In this document: positions 53,779 to 64,000 of the stretch, piece after piece
Layout: every line of letters starts with the position of its first letter
Position numbering within the stretch: the first letter of the stretch is position 1
NCBI GenBank assembly: GCA_040954595.2
Contig: CM082597.2
Coordinates: 8,370,001-8,434,000, forward strand
Origin: Balanoglossus misakiensis
Taxonomy: Eukaryota; Hemichordata
Length of the DNA: 64,000 nt
Reading direction: 5' to 3'
Notes under the pieces: generated by a model
Database searches by the model: none
Seen by the model: the letters and a program-made list of their open reading frames with translations, nothing else
What the model was told of the DNA's origin: nothing
Translations under genes and position numbers: made by a program

Positions 53779-54005
53779 AAAGTGAAGGGGTCGTCGCAAC
53801 GCGTTTGCTTATAAACATTACAATTCATCCACAAATCCCTCAAATAAAATAATTCTTAGAATGAACAAAGCAGCTGACAGTATCCTAGACTGGCCATGAC
53901 AGCAACTGAAGATCCTAGTAGGTCGTGGCTGTCTAATTTCAGGGATTTGTGGATGAATTGCAATGTTTATAAACAAACAAACGCAGTGCGACGACCCCAT
54001 CACTT
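53779..54005. repeat. 'aagtgaaggggtcgtcgc' foldback repeat, copy 2
   Basis: Ends aagtgaaggggtcgtcgca and gcgacgaccccatcactt are mutual inverted repeats, as are cattacaattcatccaca and ggatgaattgcaatg inside. Confidence 0.75.
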
Positions 54006-54223
54006 TATTGAGTGTGACACAAGAGTGTTGCCATTCCTGTCAATGGTCCAAAAATGCATTGCAATTGTAAAAAATTACTGTCTCTGTTTTTCCAGCTCTT
54101 TGAAGTTTCGTAAAAATTCAAAAACCTTTGCACCTTTCACTTAATGACTCTAAATCACAAGGAATAAAGGGAGAGTGTATTTCTAAGAATTCTGTAACAA
54201 CTTTTTCTGTAATGTTAGTAAGT

Positions 54224-54433
54224 TACTGTAAAACACTTTATTTTTGCGAGCAAAAGATTTTCGCGAAATACACGAGAGCCAAAACAGCGTGGAAATAAAA
54301 AGTCACGTAATTTTTTTGAAGATAAAGATGCAATGAATGAAATAAGAGAACGCGAAAATTAATACTGGCGAAACAGTGGCCTCTCTCGATGTCGCGAAAA
54401 TTTCAACTCGTGAAAATAAAGTGTTTTACAGTA
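54224..54433. repeat. 'TACTGTAAAACG' MITE family copy at CUB exon donor
   Basis: 210 bp, ends tactgtaaaacacttta and aaagtgttttacagta; closes 7 bp before the CUB exon 54441-54624. Two more copies follow at 54662-54860 and 54903-55113, so both CUB-flanking introns carry it. Confidence 0.78.
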
Positions 54434-54440
54434 TGTGTAC

Positions 54441-54624
54441 CTGGTGAAAATGAAGCCCTGAATCCTTTAGCTGGTCGTGTTCTACTACTCCTGAACACAA
54501 CCGAAAAGTGTCCAATGTCTGTACGGCAATCGGGTGGTGGCACTGTGCCATCAATGACTCCATCAGAATTGCCACTCCATGGACCAATAATGACATCATC
54601 ATCACTCTCAGTACCATTGTATAC
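54441..54624 (-). CDS. CUB domain, second half
   Basis: A 184 bp exon, phase 0 to 1. It reads VYNGTESDDDVIIGPWSG, one Cys, then FRSSRTRPAKGFRASF, matching the CUB tail (D..yIG.yCG ... F.SD.s....GF.A.Y). The donor lies 8 bp from the end of a MITE (54224-54433). Confidence 0.8.
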
Positions 54625-54661
54625 CTTCAGAAACAAAAACAAATTAAGCATGCATTGTAAA

Positions 54662-54860
54662 TACCGTAAAACGGGAAATCTTCACAACAGGAAATTTTCG
54701 CGATATCAAAGGTGGCTACTGTTACGCGACAATTAATTTTCACATTGCCATATTTTACTGCATTGTTATCTCTGAAGCATTTTAAGCGACTTTTTATTTT
54801 CATATTTTTTGGCTGTCACGTAGTTTACGAAAATTTATCGTTCACGAAAATTTTATAGTA
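54662..54860. repeat. 'TACTGTAAAACG' MITE family copy
   Basis: Ends taccgtaaaacgggaaat and aaaattttatagta; orientation opposite to 54903-55113. Lies in the intron that splits the CUB domain. Confidence 0.7.
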
Positions 54861-54902
54861 TTCAATCCTTGTTGCATTTCCTGCTGTAACAGCTACTCAA
54901 CA

Positions 54903-55113
54903 TACTGTAAAATGGGAAATGTTCGCAAACAATAAATTTTCGCGATCTACGTGAGAGCCATCAAAACATGAAAATAAAAAGTTGCGTAAAAATGTTTTTC
55001 GGGGATAATGATGCAGTGAAATACAAGAACGTGAAAATTTATTGTTGCATAACACTTGCCTCTTTTGATATCGCGAAAATTTCACGTTGCAAAAGTATCC
55101 CGTTTTACAGTAT
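54903..55113. repeat. 'TACTGTAAAACG' MITE family copy
   Basis: Ends tactgtaaaatgggaaat and tatcccgttttacagta. Second copy in the CUB-splitting intron. Confidence 0.78.
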
Positions 55114-55277
55114 ATATGTGATTAATTAAATTTCCAAATTGTGTTCCAAGGTTGTATAGTTTGAAGTAATGTCTGCCAAAATTGTCAAACTAAAATCACT
55201 GCAAAATAATATGACAAATTTTTTAATATGACAAATATTTTTAACATGGCTGACTCATGATCATATCTGATACTCAC

Positions 55278-55462
55278 AATGATGTAATCAACATCTGTGT
55301 TACTCTCTAATCCAAAGTTCTCATCAAAGATAAGAGTTAATGGTCTTCCAGTTGGTTCCTTGATTAACCAGCTACACATAACATCATCAGGGTAAGTGCT
55401 AACATCATACCCTGGTGACTGAATCGTGCCAAAACTACGCAGAATTTCAATTCCCTGGCAAC
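55278..55462 (-). CDS. CUB domain, first half
   Basis: A 185 bp exon, phase 1 to 0. It reads from GCQGIEIL through SPGY, YPDDVMCSW and LIFDENFGLE to DYI. The SPGYP...C.W...AP-like spacing and the LxF strand are CUB hallmarks. It joins in frame to 54441-54624. Confidence 0.8.
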
Positions 55463-55890
55463 CTTTAAAGAAACAAGTGACCTATCGGTCAAAAGAGCTC
55501 TGCTGACTTTAACAGAGAAACCTATAGCTGGGCAATGATATGAATACCCTAGGTTTTAATCATAACAATTGTATTCTATTAAACAAAACCGAACATAGAC
55601 ATCACAAGTATTTAATATCCACATTCAGCTTGATTCATTGTGCTAAAGAAAGAAATAATTTATTCCTAAAGAACAACATCAAAAGGAAGTACCAAGGTTC
55701 TAATTTGCATATTCATGACCCGATCAAAATTCCAATAAAACAAAATCAGGTAGGGGCACCATAACACACATTCTACCAAATTTCAGCTCCATCGTACATG
55801 TATTTAGGGAGAAGATTTTTTTACCAACAATTCTATTTTTAGATCTAATTTGCATATTTATGACCCCATCATATCCAAATTAACAAAATC

Positions 55891-56031
55891 AGTCATGTTA
55901 CAGCACTGTACTAGCAGCGCTGTAACAGTACTGCTGGGCCAGTCATGTTACAGCACTGTTCTAGCAGCGCTGTAACAGTACTGCTGGGCCAGTCCTGTTA
56001 CAGCACTGTTCTAGCAGCGCTGTAACATGAC
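55891..56031. repeat. Tandem repeat of about 55 bp, 2.5 units
   Basis: Unit contains gttacagcactgt and agcgctgtaacagtactgctg, itself an imperfect inverted repeat (tgttacagc / gctgtaaca). Confidence 0.8.
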
Positions 56032-56214
56032 TGTCAAGGCATACATGGAGAATTCCTGATACAGCAGTGTTCCTAGCATGGTACATTGCAATAACAGAGT
56101 TGCAACATAAGTGAAACACCCATGTCATAACAGACATGAAACATTGATGTGGCATGACTGTTTCATGTCTGTTATGTTACATGGCTGTAGACTTTTAGCT
56201 GTGTATGATCGACT

Positions 56215-56515
56215 AATGCGCATGTGCTAAAGCAAAAACTCTGGGTACAAAAACTTTATCAATGACACAATTCTGTCTATACAACAGACAATATGGCGGC
56301 AACCATAGTCTGTGTTGTAGATTTGGAAAAGACAGCAAATTAAGTGAAAAGAAGAGACAAAACTAAAGTCTTCTTATATGGTGTGCAAGAAATATGGAAG
56401 GAAGCGAAGGCAGTCCACTATTTGAATGCACACACATAAAATTTGCAGATATTTGGATTGGACGTTATTTTGTACACACAAATTATGCACATGTGCCTAA
56501 GAGTAAGAGGATTGT
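56215..56515. repeat. Single arm of the 4972-5560 foldback family
   Basis: Shares atatggcggcaaccata, aagagacaaaactaaagtct and gaaggcagtccactatttgaatg with 5310-5560. Confidence 0.65.
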
Positions 56516-56532
56516 CAGCATTTAAAACTCAC

Positions 56533-56586
56533 TAACTGTCTGCCAGAGGTTATCATCAGTGCTTCCACACTGGTACCATGGAACAA
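56533..56586 (-). CDS. 54 bp microexon before the CUB domain
   Basis: Phase 1-1 exon of 18 codons with WYQCGSTDD, flanked by ttctag acceptor and GTGAGT donor. It joins in frame to the CUB exon. No domain is recognised; the single Cys may pair with the CUB start. Confidence 0.45.
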
Positions 56587-56879
56587 CTAGAAGAGTCAAA
56601 AATAAGACTGAGACAAGATTTGTTGTATTCCTAATTTAGTCTAATTTAGGTCTGCTTTGGGCAAACAGTGCATTGAGTTTATTCTGTGTGACTGTCAGGT
56701 CCCCAATACATTAAAATAAGTTTGGGAATGGAACAGACCATGTTATTTGTAACATCGAGAAAGCTCCTTTTTTGAGAAAAATGATTTCATTTTTCCCCAC
56801 ATAACAATTCCCAGGAGTGACACGGGTTTCAGTCTTGGTTTTCAAAATATTCACTGTTCACATTATTGTGACAACTTAC

Positions 56880-57059
56880 TTATAAGAGGTGTCTTAGTTG
56901 TTGATGTGTTGATTTTACATTGGATGGCTGTGCTGGCACTGCTTGTTGTTGTTGTTGTTGTTGTTGGGCTCTCTGTTGTTGTAACCTTTGTAATTGCTGT
57001 TGTTGTTGATGTTGTTGTCTTAGTGCTATGAGTTGACTTTGTCTTGCATGTTGATCTTG
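56880..57059 (-). CDS. Thr-rich mucin-like exon (CAA/CAG repeat)
   Basis: A 180 bp phase 1-1 exon between a cag acceptor (weak pyrimidine tract) and a GTAAGT donor. In the frame that agrees with the neighbours it encodes poly-Thr/Ser with a TTTTTTTSS run, a mucin-like O-glycosylated linker. The same (CAA)n repeat reads as poly-Gln in another frame, but that frame stops at the donor. The donor phase supports the Thr reading. Confidence 0.55.
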   Translation of the reverse strand, partial: QDQHARQSQLIALRQQHQQQQQLQRLQQQRAQQQQQQQQAVPAQPSNVKSTHQQLRHLL

Positions 57060-58952
57060 CTGTTGTTTCAATTCAATTTCTATTTTTCTGTGCCATCTCT
57101 AGATTCTTCTGCAGTGCTTGAATATTCCTCTGAAAGATCAAACAAAGAAAAGTGTAAACAGTCAAACATTGTCATGTGTCTACCTACAGGTAACAAGACT
57201 ACAGGAGCCTCAGCCAATCCAAGCTTTTCACTTGTGAGACTATTGAAATCAATTTAAAGCTCAGTAACTCCAACTTCGGGTTATTTCCTCAATAATTTTG
57301 TTTTGGTGGTCACCTTTCATTGAACAATGAATGGGCAAGTGCTCGCTCACTTCTTCAGTGAATTTCACTGTTTGTTTATCTCATCATAAAAACATGGGCA
57401 CCGCAGTCCTTTGGACAAAAATATTCATGTGCGGTGATTTAAAATCAATGTTGCAAGAAGCAGAATTAATCACAGGATTAACGGCTTCTGATTGAAAAAA
57501 TACTAAATGCTTAATATGCCATATGCCGCACACAGAGTGATCACATTAGTCAATTGGACCGCTATTCCAAATTACTAAAATGATTGCAACGTTTTAATAT
57601 TATATTTATTTTACAAACCCTTGCATCTGATCTTCACTTTAAAGTACTTCCATTTACTAGTAGTACAAGTACACATCAGTTAACATTGACAGCTAGGCAT
57701 GACATCATAGATGTAGGACTTCAAAATTGATATTCTGAACAGTGAGGGCGGTCTATCATAGAGGGTTTTAATGAACATGTGTATTTAATTTCATGAATCA
57801 GATGTGTCGATGAAAACTGCGTATTTTAACATACACTTATAGTTAATGCATTTGCAGTATCTAGTCATATTACAGTAATACACCAGACATGTTCTTAACT
57901 CAACTCAATGTGTGTAAGTTGAATTTCTGACCATACTCAGATTACCCAAGTCCCTGTGACCAACTATACTGCAAGTATACAGAATTGAACTAGTCACCTT
58001 CAATACTTGAACTGGAGCCACATCCAAAACTTGACTTTCAGATCTTTTATCAAATCAGTTCTCCTTTTAGAATTAGAACTCCCATGCAATTTTTGTGACA
58101 GGAGAGAAAATTTAAATTGGACACCTGCAATCTGAATAATTTCTTCAGTCCCTTTGGTGTTAGACAGGTTTGACTGTACTTGAAAGTGCAGTTGATATAC
58201 ACAACAAAAATGCAAAAAAATATAATTGTAGACAGTCAGAATTTTGAGGCTGGGAATCATTTACATAGTTACCAGAGTCAATACTGTCACAGTAGTCCAT
58301 TTCTCTATGTACCAAATTGTAATAAAACATTGCTATGCAGTCACGTTACCCTTCCAAGACGCGAACACGAGGCCAGAGTAAAAACTTGATTGTCTTGTGT
58401 ATCAACACTATAGTTGGGACTGACTTTCGACAGCCACATTTTATTGTAAGGTCAGTTTTACACTCAACTTGTATCATGTATACAACAAACTAGATGAGCT
58501 CGAGCAGTACTCTGTAACCTACTGGCCTCTCTTTTCACATTGTCTGCTTGGAGATGACACCTTATTTTGGAAGTGTGCCCTCTTTATGAAAAAGTGTATA
58601 ATGTCATAATTCATGAAGTGTTCTGTTACATGTGTAACAGACAGAAATCAACACAAGTGCAGTCAAACCTGTCTATTGTGGCTAGTGAAGGGACTTTCCT
58701 AAACTGGCCATTATACCTGGTAAAAAAGTCAATTAATGTAGATATAAATTACACAGGGACTAGAATAATGTGGCCACTATATAGAGGTGGCCACTCACAG
58801 AGGTTTGACTGTATGTTAATTTGTGCCATGAATAGCAGACATTTACCAATGACAGTACAATGTATGATTTTAGTGTCACATATCCATGTATTAGACACTT
58901 ACATTGTGCAAACACATACATCTTACTTTCTCTCCAAATTGTAGATACTCAC
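57060..58952. other. Large intron, no exon recognised
   Basis: About 1.9 kb of AT-rich DNA. Several medium open frames occur but none shows Cys spacing or mucin composition joined to good splice sites. Confidence 0.3.
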
Positions 58953-59062
58953 CAACACGTGTATGTTGAATCCTGGTCTGCAACCACACTGGTAACGGGC
59001 TGGTGTGTTGTAACATACTTGTTGGCATGGCGACCAACCAGCTTGATCGCACTCATTGTCAT
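58953..59062 (-). CDS. Calcium-binding EGF-like exon 2
   Basis: Reads DDNEC, CQQVC, YQCGCRPGF, the cbEGF pattern, from a ccacag acceptor to a GTGAGT donor. At 110 bp it enters in phase 1 and leaves in phase 0, so either a donor a few bases away is used or a small exon is missing before the Thr-rich exon. Confidence 0.7.
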
Positions 59063-59504
59063 CTGTGGGGAAAACACAAATATCATAAATTGTGTTTGAA
59101 TGAATACATCTGAATTACAGTTGTCCTTGAGTGCACATTTGAAAATATACGACAAGAGAAAAAAATTGAAAGAAACTTAATAAATATCATCTGGCATATA
59201 ACTTGGTCATATCATATGTTTATCTGTACCAGTACTGTATACTGATGAACAAACAATGTAGTAACCACATTACATTTTACAAGCTAGTGTTCTGCAAGCC
59301 AAAAATATCACACACGAGACAACAAACTCAATTTTTTTTAAATGTGTAACTTTGGAAAGTGCCTGATAACTTGTATTTATTATTTTTTTTACATGGTAAC
59401 TCGCTGTTAAGTCTGTCACTTACAACTTGTGTAAGCGCCCTTTTGAGGCAGGAAATTCCAAGCCATTGTTGGCCTATCCCCTCCCCACTCAAATAAAAAC
59501 TTAC

Positions 59505-59624
59505 CTAAACAATTGACATGATCTGCACTCATAGAGAAACCATCATCACCACAACAACAGCTGAATCCACCCTCTGCATTGAGACAACCTCCAGCACAGA
59601 CAGAATCTGAACACTCATTCACAT
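59505..59624 (-). CDS. Calcium-binding EGF-like exon 1
   Basis: A 120 bp phase 1-1 exon that translates from DVNEC through six cysteines to NCLG, the cbEGF pattern. The splice sites are cag acceptor and GTAAGT donor. The second half has an unusual CCCG run. cbEGF modules mediate calcium-dependent extracellular contacts. Confidence 0.8.
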
Positions 59625-59949
59625 CTGAAAATAGAGAAAAAAAACATCCATTGTAATTATTCAAGTCAATACCAATCCTCCCTTCCATTAACAATTTCCC
59701 TAAAGGGAACAAATTCACATGGCTTTGAAATTAAGTATTAACAGTGATATTTTAATATTTCTAACAGACACGACTTTTCTAAACTTTGAGTCTTTTTTGT
59801 GGATTTGTAGAAATTATCTACAAACTGAGCTGTCAGGTCATGGCTGTTTGTGCTTTGGCATGCACACATATCCCAGAATGCCCAACAGGGTTGGCAGTGA
59901 AATTGATAAACTCTTCACCTAAGATTTCAAACTCGTAGATCTCAATAGA

Positions 59950-60303
59950 TTCTCACACTCCTGGCATGCTGAGAGTGTGGGATCAGAGTGCGAGAACAAA
60001 TCAATCCCACATTCTCACTGAATCGAAAGCTGTATATGACACGAGCGCTGATTGGATGACAAAGCGTTATTTAATAACGTGCGCTAAATGTTATCCAATG
60101 ACGTGATACAGAAACTACAATGTGCCAGATGACAGTTCAAGATGTTTTAAGACGAATTGGGCTAATTTATGGCCATGTGAGAAATATAATCTCACACACC
60201 AAAGACCTGGGATCATATTTCGCACACTCGTCAGGGATATTTTGTCCCACACTCGCCTGCAGCTTGTTTGGGACAGAAAATCCACAATTCATGTGAGAAA
60301 TAT
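59950..60303. repeat. 'ctcacactcgcctgc' palindromic repeat, second full copy
   Basis: About 350 bp, diverged from 50784-51203 but with the same order of parts. Confidence 0.7.
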
Positions 60304-60490
60304 GAAATTTGTACAGTCCTATGAACCTAAAACATGAAACAAAAAATGTTTGCTTGTTGGTAGTTTCCCGGAACAATTAAAAACCGCGTCTCCTCATCAA
60401 TTTTGACATTTTGAAAGATGCTAAACAAAAATCATTTTTTGGCCTTATCGGTAACAGAGTGACGCCATTTTCTGGGTAGCCAGAACTCAC

Positions 60491-60541
60491 TTCCGGCACA
60501 GCATTTGGGTGTTTCACATTTCTCCGTTGTTGCTGGCTTAT
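60491..60541 (-). CDS. Short Cys-containing exon, most upstream exon found
   Basis: A 51 bp phase 1-1 exon between a cag acceptor and a GTGAGT donor. It encodes about 17 residues with the pattern EKCETPKCCAG. I do not recognise the domain. It precedes the first EGF exon in the same strand and phase. No signal peptide lies in it, so the gene start is further right. Confidence 0.45.
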
Positions 60542-61456
60542 CTGTCGACAAGCAAGGTAACGTAAATAAGGGATTTATAAGTGGCCTTGACAGTGACCAT
60601 CACATAAGACTTCTTGACCCTATGACCTTTCATGTGATGAGCAGTTGCCAAAATAACTTTCTCTTTGTGACCAATCCAGACCGAACACTTTTCTATTCTA
60701 CTACACAGAACAAACTAAACGCAAAGTAACTCATGAAGGAAAACGCTGACAAAATCTACGCCTACCAGTAATTTTCAAATCAGGTAACTGCATCTGAATT
60801 TATACAAATTAATTGAATATTGCCTTTGTGGTTGTCTGATGTCAATTTTTAATTGAAGAGTTGTTGTGTTAGAGTTAACTTGTGTGAATTGCTTGCCTTT
60901 CATTCTGACAGTCAATTATAATTTCAGGATGCAGCTCCCACTTCTAGATTGAACATATGAAATATTTTAAATATATGTATTTATATTTTAATGTAAAACA
61001 CTATATCACAAGTCATCCTTTCACCAGAGGTGGGCCAAACCGTAAAGGAAACTGTGAACAACCATTCAATGCTCAGATATTTGGATTGACAACTCTACTC
61101 TTTGGCACAATATTCAATTTCAAACATTTTTGAATACAGTAATAAATGCATTTAATATTGCATGTATTAAATTTTGCTATTTTACAATTGGGGCCAGTGA
61201 GTGAGCATTTCAAAAAAAGAAAAGTCACTGTTTGTTCCTTTGATTTGTGTATCATTTGATCACTGAAACCATACACTTTCATTGACGAGAAGTGTCAAAA
61301 CATCCACAGGTCTATTCATTGAATGTGAGGTGCAAAGCTAGAAATGGAGATGTTACAAGTAGTGCACGAGCGTCGTATGTGGAAATCTAATGGTTGGATG
61401 AGAGAAATAAAAATCGCATTGTTTGTTGTTTGCACATGCGCACAAAGTCATTAAAT
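60542..61456. other. Region between divergent genes
   Basis: About 0.9 kb between the most upstream minus-strand exon and the plus-strand gene. It may hold the 5' exon(s) of the large gene and a promoter. No signal-peptide exon could be supported. Confidence 0.3.
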
Positions 61457-62192
61457 ATGGCGTCCTTCATGTCATTTCGGGAACGATCGCGATCGTCGAC
61501 GAAAAAAGTTGTTGCATCTGCCTCACGAGAGCATCATCTCGTTTTGACAACTCAAAATCGTATGCCAAACACTTAGGGGCATGTTTCGGAGCCGCGCTGA
61601 AGGTATGAGTGGCTATTTGTGCATGACATGCAAAGCAAGTATTAGAAAGTTTTGCGAGGATCGATCATTGGACTTCAGCCACTTACTTGACAAAAAAGGC
61701 CAGAAAGGTGGAAGTAAAGGACAAAGGCAGTATGGGGGACAAAGAATAAAACTGGCAAGGTGGGAGAGTTCTTCATCCACGTCGACGAGTAGCGAGGAAA
61801 TAGGCAGCGAAGGTTGCGGCTGTGACTACCGGAGTTGGTTATCTGCGGCAGGTGCATGTGGATTGCTGCCACCCGATGTCATTGTCAGTATTCTTCATCA
61901 CGTAAATGTCACTGATATTGTGAATTTCACATCAACATGTTCATTTCTGCATACATTTCGAGCTGATGCTATAATTTGGTGTCAGAAATGTATTCATGAT
62001 TTTCCAGAGAAGTATGCCACACTGATATCTCATAAGGCAGGCTTTTTTTATTACACCACATCATGGTTTGAAATTTACAAATTATCGAAATTTTCTGATC
62101 TCAACCACCAAAATGACACACAGCAATATTTAAGTCAGATCAAATCACTGTCTGTTCATATGAATAATGCTTCATGGAAATTAATGACCTGA
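61457..62192 (+). pseudogene. FAM60A-like Cys motif plus F-box-like segment (frames disrupted)
   Basis: ATG at 61457 opens MASFMSFRERSRSS. From about 61505 a frame offset by one base carries CCICLTRASSRFDNSKSY..HLGACFG, and from about 61609 a third frame carries GYLCMTCKASIRKF. Together these resemble the zinc-binding N-terminus of FAM60A/SINHCAF (CCIC...SRFtdSkrY...CFG...G.iCnaCv). A Ser-rich stretch follows, then an F-box-like segment (LLPPDVIVSILHHVNVTDI, STCSFLHTF) to the stop at 62192. Two frame changes precede it. Homology is inferred from wording only. Confidence 0.35.
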
Positions 62193-62233
62193 AGGAAAAG
62201 TTGGCAGAAACATAGAACTCTCTCAGTGATATT

Positions 62234-63144
62234 TTGACCATGTCACCATCCAAACCACTCACAGTAACACAAGAAAAAATCTTCAAAACTATGACAGTAG
62301 TTAAAGAAATAAGGAGTTTGGATGGAACCATAAAAGCTGTTAGTTCCAGAGGAAGACCAAAAGTGTATATTGCAATACCCCAGACAGAAACATCATCGAT
62401 AGAAGCTACAGAAAGATCAAAAAGAGCCAAGTGTCAGCTGATGGAGAAGATTGAAAAAATGCAGTATGTCAATAAAAATGAGAGTGGAGAACTTAATAAA
62501 GCAATTTAGTTGCTCAACATGCGTAAAGAATAAGCCGAGACAAAGCTATCTACATCAAGGCAGCACGAGAAGCTGGTATACCAGTACAAGGAACATTTTC
62601 CAGGGAAACAAGTTCTTGCTTTTAAGAGCATAATGCCAATGACAACCTGGCAACCTGGTGTTGATGTGCTAGGAACAGAGAGGCAGTTAAGACAGGAGCT
62701 AGAAGAGATGGAGTTTAGCTATGAATACGGAGGTTTTGAGAGTGAAGAGGAAGGTGGACCAATTACAGTCCTTTATGTGCGAGTTGCAGATGTACAAGAA
62801 GTTCTTCATAAAATGGTTGCAGAGTTCAAGGCAAATGGAAAGCTGACAAATTTTGACAATATATCAAGAGACACACTGTGGCTTTGTGTATCTGGTGACA
62901 AAGGTGGCAACTCTACAAAACTGATGTTACAAGTCATGAACAATAAGACTCAGCATTCTATTAAGCAGTCTAAACTACTGTGTTTTATTTGAGGGTGGAC
63001 ATGATACCCGAAAGCATATTGAGATGGTGTTCAAAGATATCATTGCTGACTTATGCAAGTTGCAGACAGAAATCGCAGAAATGAAGCTGGAACTGCCTGA
63101 AACATTTCAGTGTGACAAAAGAACAAGGAGCCTGGGATCACAAG
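62234..63144 (+). pseudogene. Segment with a DKGG motif (unknown family), frames disrupted
   Basis: Successive open pieces on the plus strand: 62234-62509 (RGRPKVYIAIP), then from about 62539 STSRQHEKLVYQYKEHFP running into 62633-62992 with WQPGVDVLG, WLCVSGDKGGNSTKL and MLQVMN, then after a 1-base frame change near 62990 GGHDTRKHIEMVF to a GTAAAT donor at 63145. The DKGG..(S/T)K block resembles uncharacterised multicopy proteins of marine invertebrates, possibly transposon-derived nucleases. I cannot name the family. Confidence 0.35.
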
Positions 63145-63258
63145 GTAAATTTGTAATTTCTTCTGCTTAATGTCACTAGTCATTACTTTGAAAATTTACC
63201 CGGATTTTTATGATAACACAGCAAATGTATATTAATTTGGAAATGTTTTCATTACTAG

Positions 63259-63381
63259 TGCCAACAAGTGATGGTGTACGTCCAACGAGAACTACACGGA
63301 CTGGATTCAAACCACTGCGACCCTTCAATGAAGATAATCAGACTGTCAGTGTTAATTGTGCGTACTGTAAGCTGCAACATG
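63259..63381 (+). CDS. Middle exon of the DKGG-motif gene
   Basis: A 123 bp phase 1-1 exon: VPTSDGVRPTRTTRTGFKPL, then CAYCKLQH at a GTAAGC donor. The preceding exon ends in phase 1 at 63144, so the splice is consistent. Two introns argue for a cellular-type gene rather than an intronless transposon. Confidence 0.5.
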
Positions 63382-63475
63382 GTAAGCAAATTGACATCAC
63401 CCAATTAACAATAAATGTACAATCATTATAATTGTGAAGCGCTTCCTTTGATTAAAATCACTGGTTTTATTATAG

Positions 63476-63992
63476 AGAATTTAACAGTGACACCTCTTCA
63501 CCTGTGTCTTGGCATCGGGCTGATGATACTGAACCTGATTGAATCTATGTGTCTGGAATTAGATCGGACATTTTTCAGTGAGAACGGTGTACATTCTGAT
63601 GAAATGGAAACCTTGCTAGAAAGTCAGAGAAAACTGTCAGATGACTTACTCTCTTCAGAAAAGAGCTAAATTTGCTTGAAGAACAAAGTCATGAAATTCA
63701 AAAACACATAGATGATGTCAAGGAAGAGTATGCAAACTATTATGAAAAGTCAGGTGGGAAGTTAATTGACAGGTCAAGTGATGCTAAAGATGCCAGAAGA
63801 GAAAAAACACAGAAGGAAAATGCTTTACTCGAGAAACAAAAACTAATCAAGCTACAACTAAAACATGTTAAAGAACAACACAAATTAACAGATAATAGTC
63901 TTCAAAATGTAATAACAAAACTGGCATGTCATGCAGGTCATGGGCGATCGATTAGATTGTCAAGGCGCTTATGGCGGCGAACGCTCGTGTGA
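63476..63992 (+). pseudogene. C-terminal exon(s) with helix and coiled coil, one frame break
   Basis: Starts in phase 1 with ENLTVTPLHLCLGIGLMIL and runs to a TAA near 63667. A frame one base away continues directly as LNLLEEQSHEIQKHIDDV, KEEYANYYEK and a Lys/Glu-rich coiled coil, implying a missing A in the A4 run at 63659-63662. A possible donor lies near 63939. Runs off the window. Confidence 0.4.
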
Positions 63993-64000
63993 GGTGAGAT

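Noticed and set aside
56880-57071. Poly-Gln protein from the CAA/CAG repeat
   Set aside because: That frame ends at the splice donor and starts from a non-ATG codon; the Thr frame fits the donor phase and the mucin-like neighbours.

Overview
The window is metazoan genomic DNA with many short exons (about 50-330 bp), GT-AG introns, a 21 kb intron, several MITE-like repeat families and LTR and tyrosine-recombinase retrotransposons. Nothing in it is bacterial: there are no operons, tRNA, rRNA or CRISPR. The extracellular mosaic protein (VWC, VWD, sushi, EGF, CUB, HYR and GCC2 modules), and a Ty3/gypsy element whose integrase precedes the reverse transcriptase (the order of the Gmr1 group), fit a marine invertebrate such as a non-vertebrate deuterostome or a lophotrochozoan. 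The sequence alone does not fix the species.

Host locus, minus strand, about 60541 down to 1010 and running off the left edge. I could place about 50 exons, almost all joined in phase 1. N to C they encode: a short Cys exon, two EGF, a Thr-rich exon, a CUB domain, sushi domains, two EGF, four sushi, Thr/Ser-rich mucin-like stretches, two copies of a three-exon double-psi beta-barrel (expansin/barwin-like) domain with mucin-like exons between and after them, a two-exon Cys domain I do not recognise (present twice), HYR, sushi, three GCC2/ephrin-receptor-like modules, an EGF, seven VWC modules and a VWD. The VWC-VWD end resembles Kielin/chordin-like protein and BMPER/crossveinless-2. Several exons carry frame lesions, so the locus is decaying, polymorphic, or has unpolished indels.

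Transposon block, 7871-28620, inside the intron that splits the third VWC module. It holds (1) a Ngaro/DIRS-type element (gag, RT-RNase H, tyrosine recombinase; minus strand, 8511-11850) with an exact 121 bp direct repeat at its 3' end; (2) an older, 5'-truncated gypsy element on the minus strand (12525-14153 and 25613-28150), cut in two by (3) a young plus-strand gypsy element of Gmr1-like order, present as LTR-internal-LTR-internal-LTR with a 5439 bp period, nearly identical copies and a 4 bp target-site duplication.

Right end, 61457-64000, plus strand: a divergently oriented gene or multicopy-family copy with a FAM60A/SINHCAF-like Cys motif, an F-box-like segment, a segment with a DKGG motif, and a coiled coil. 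It has two clean phase-1 introns but several frame breaks. Introns throughout carry MITE families, some ending within a few bases of splice sites.
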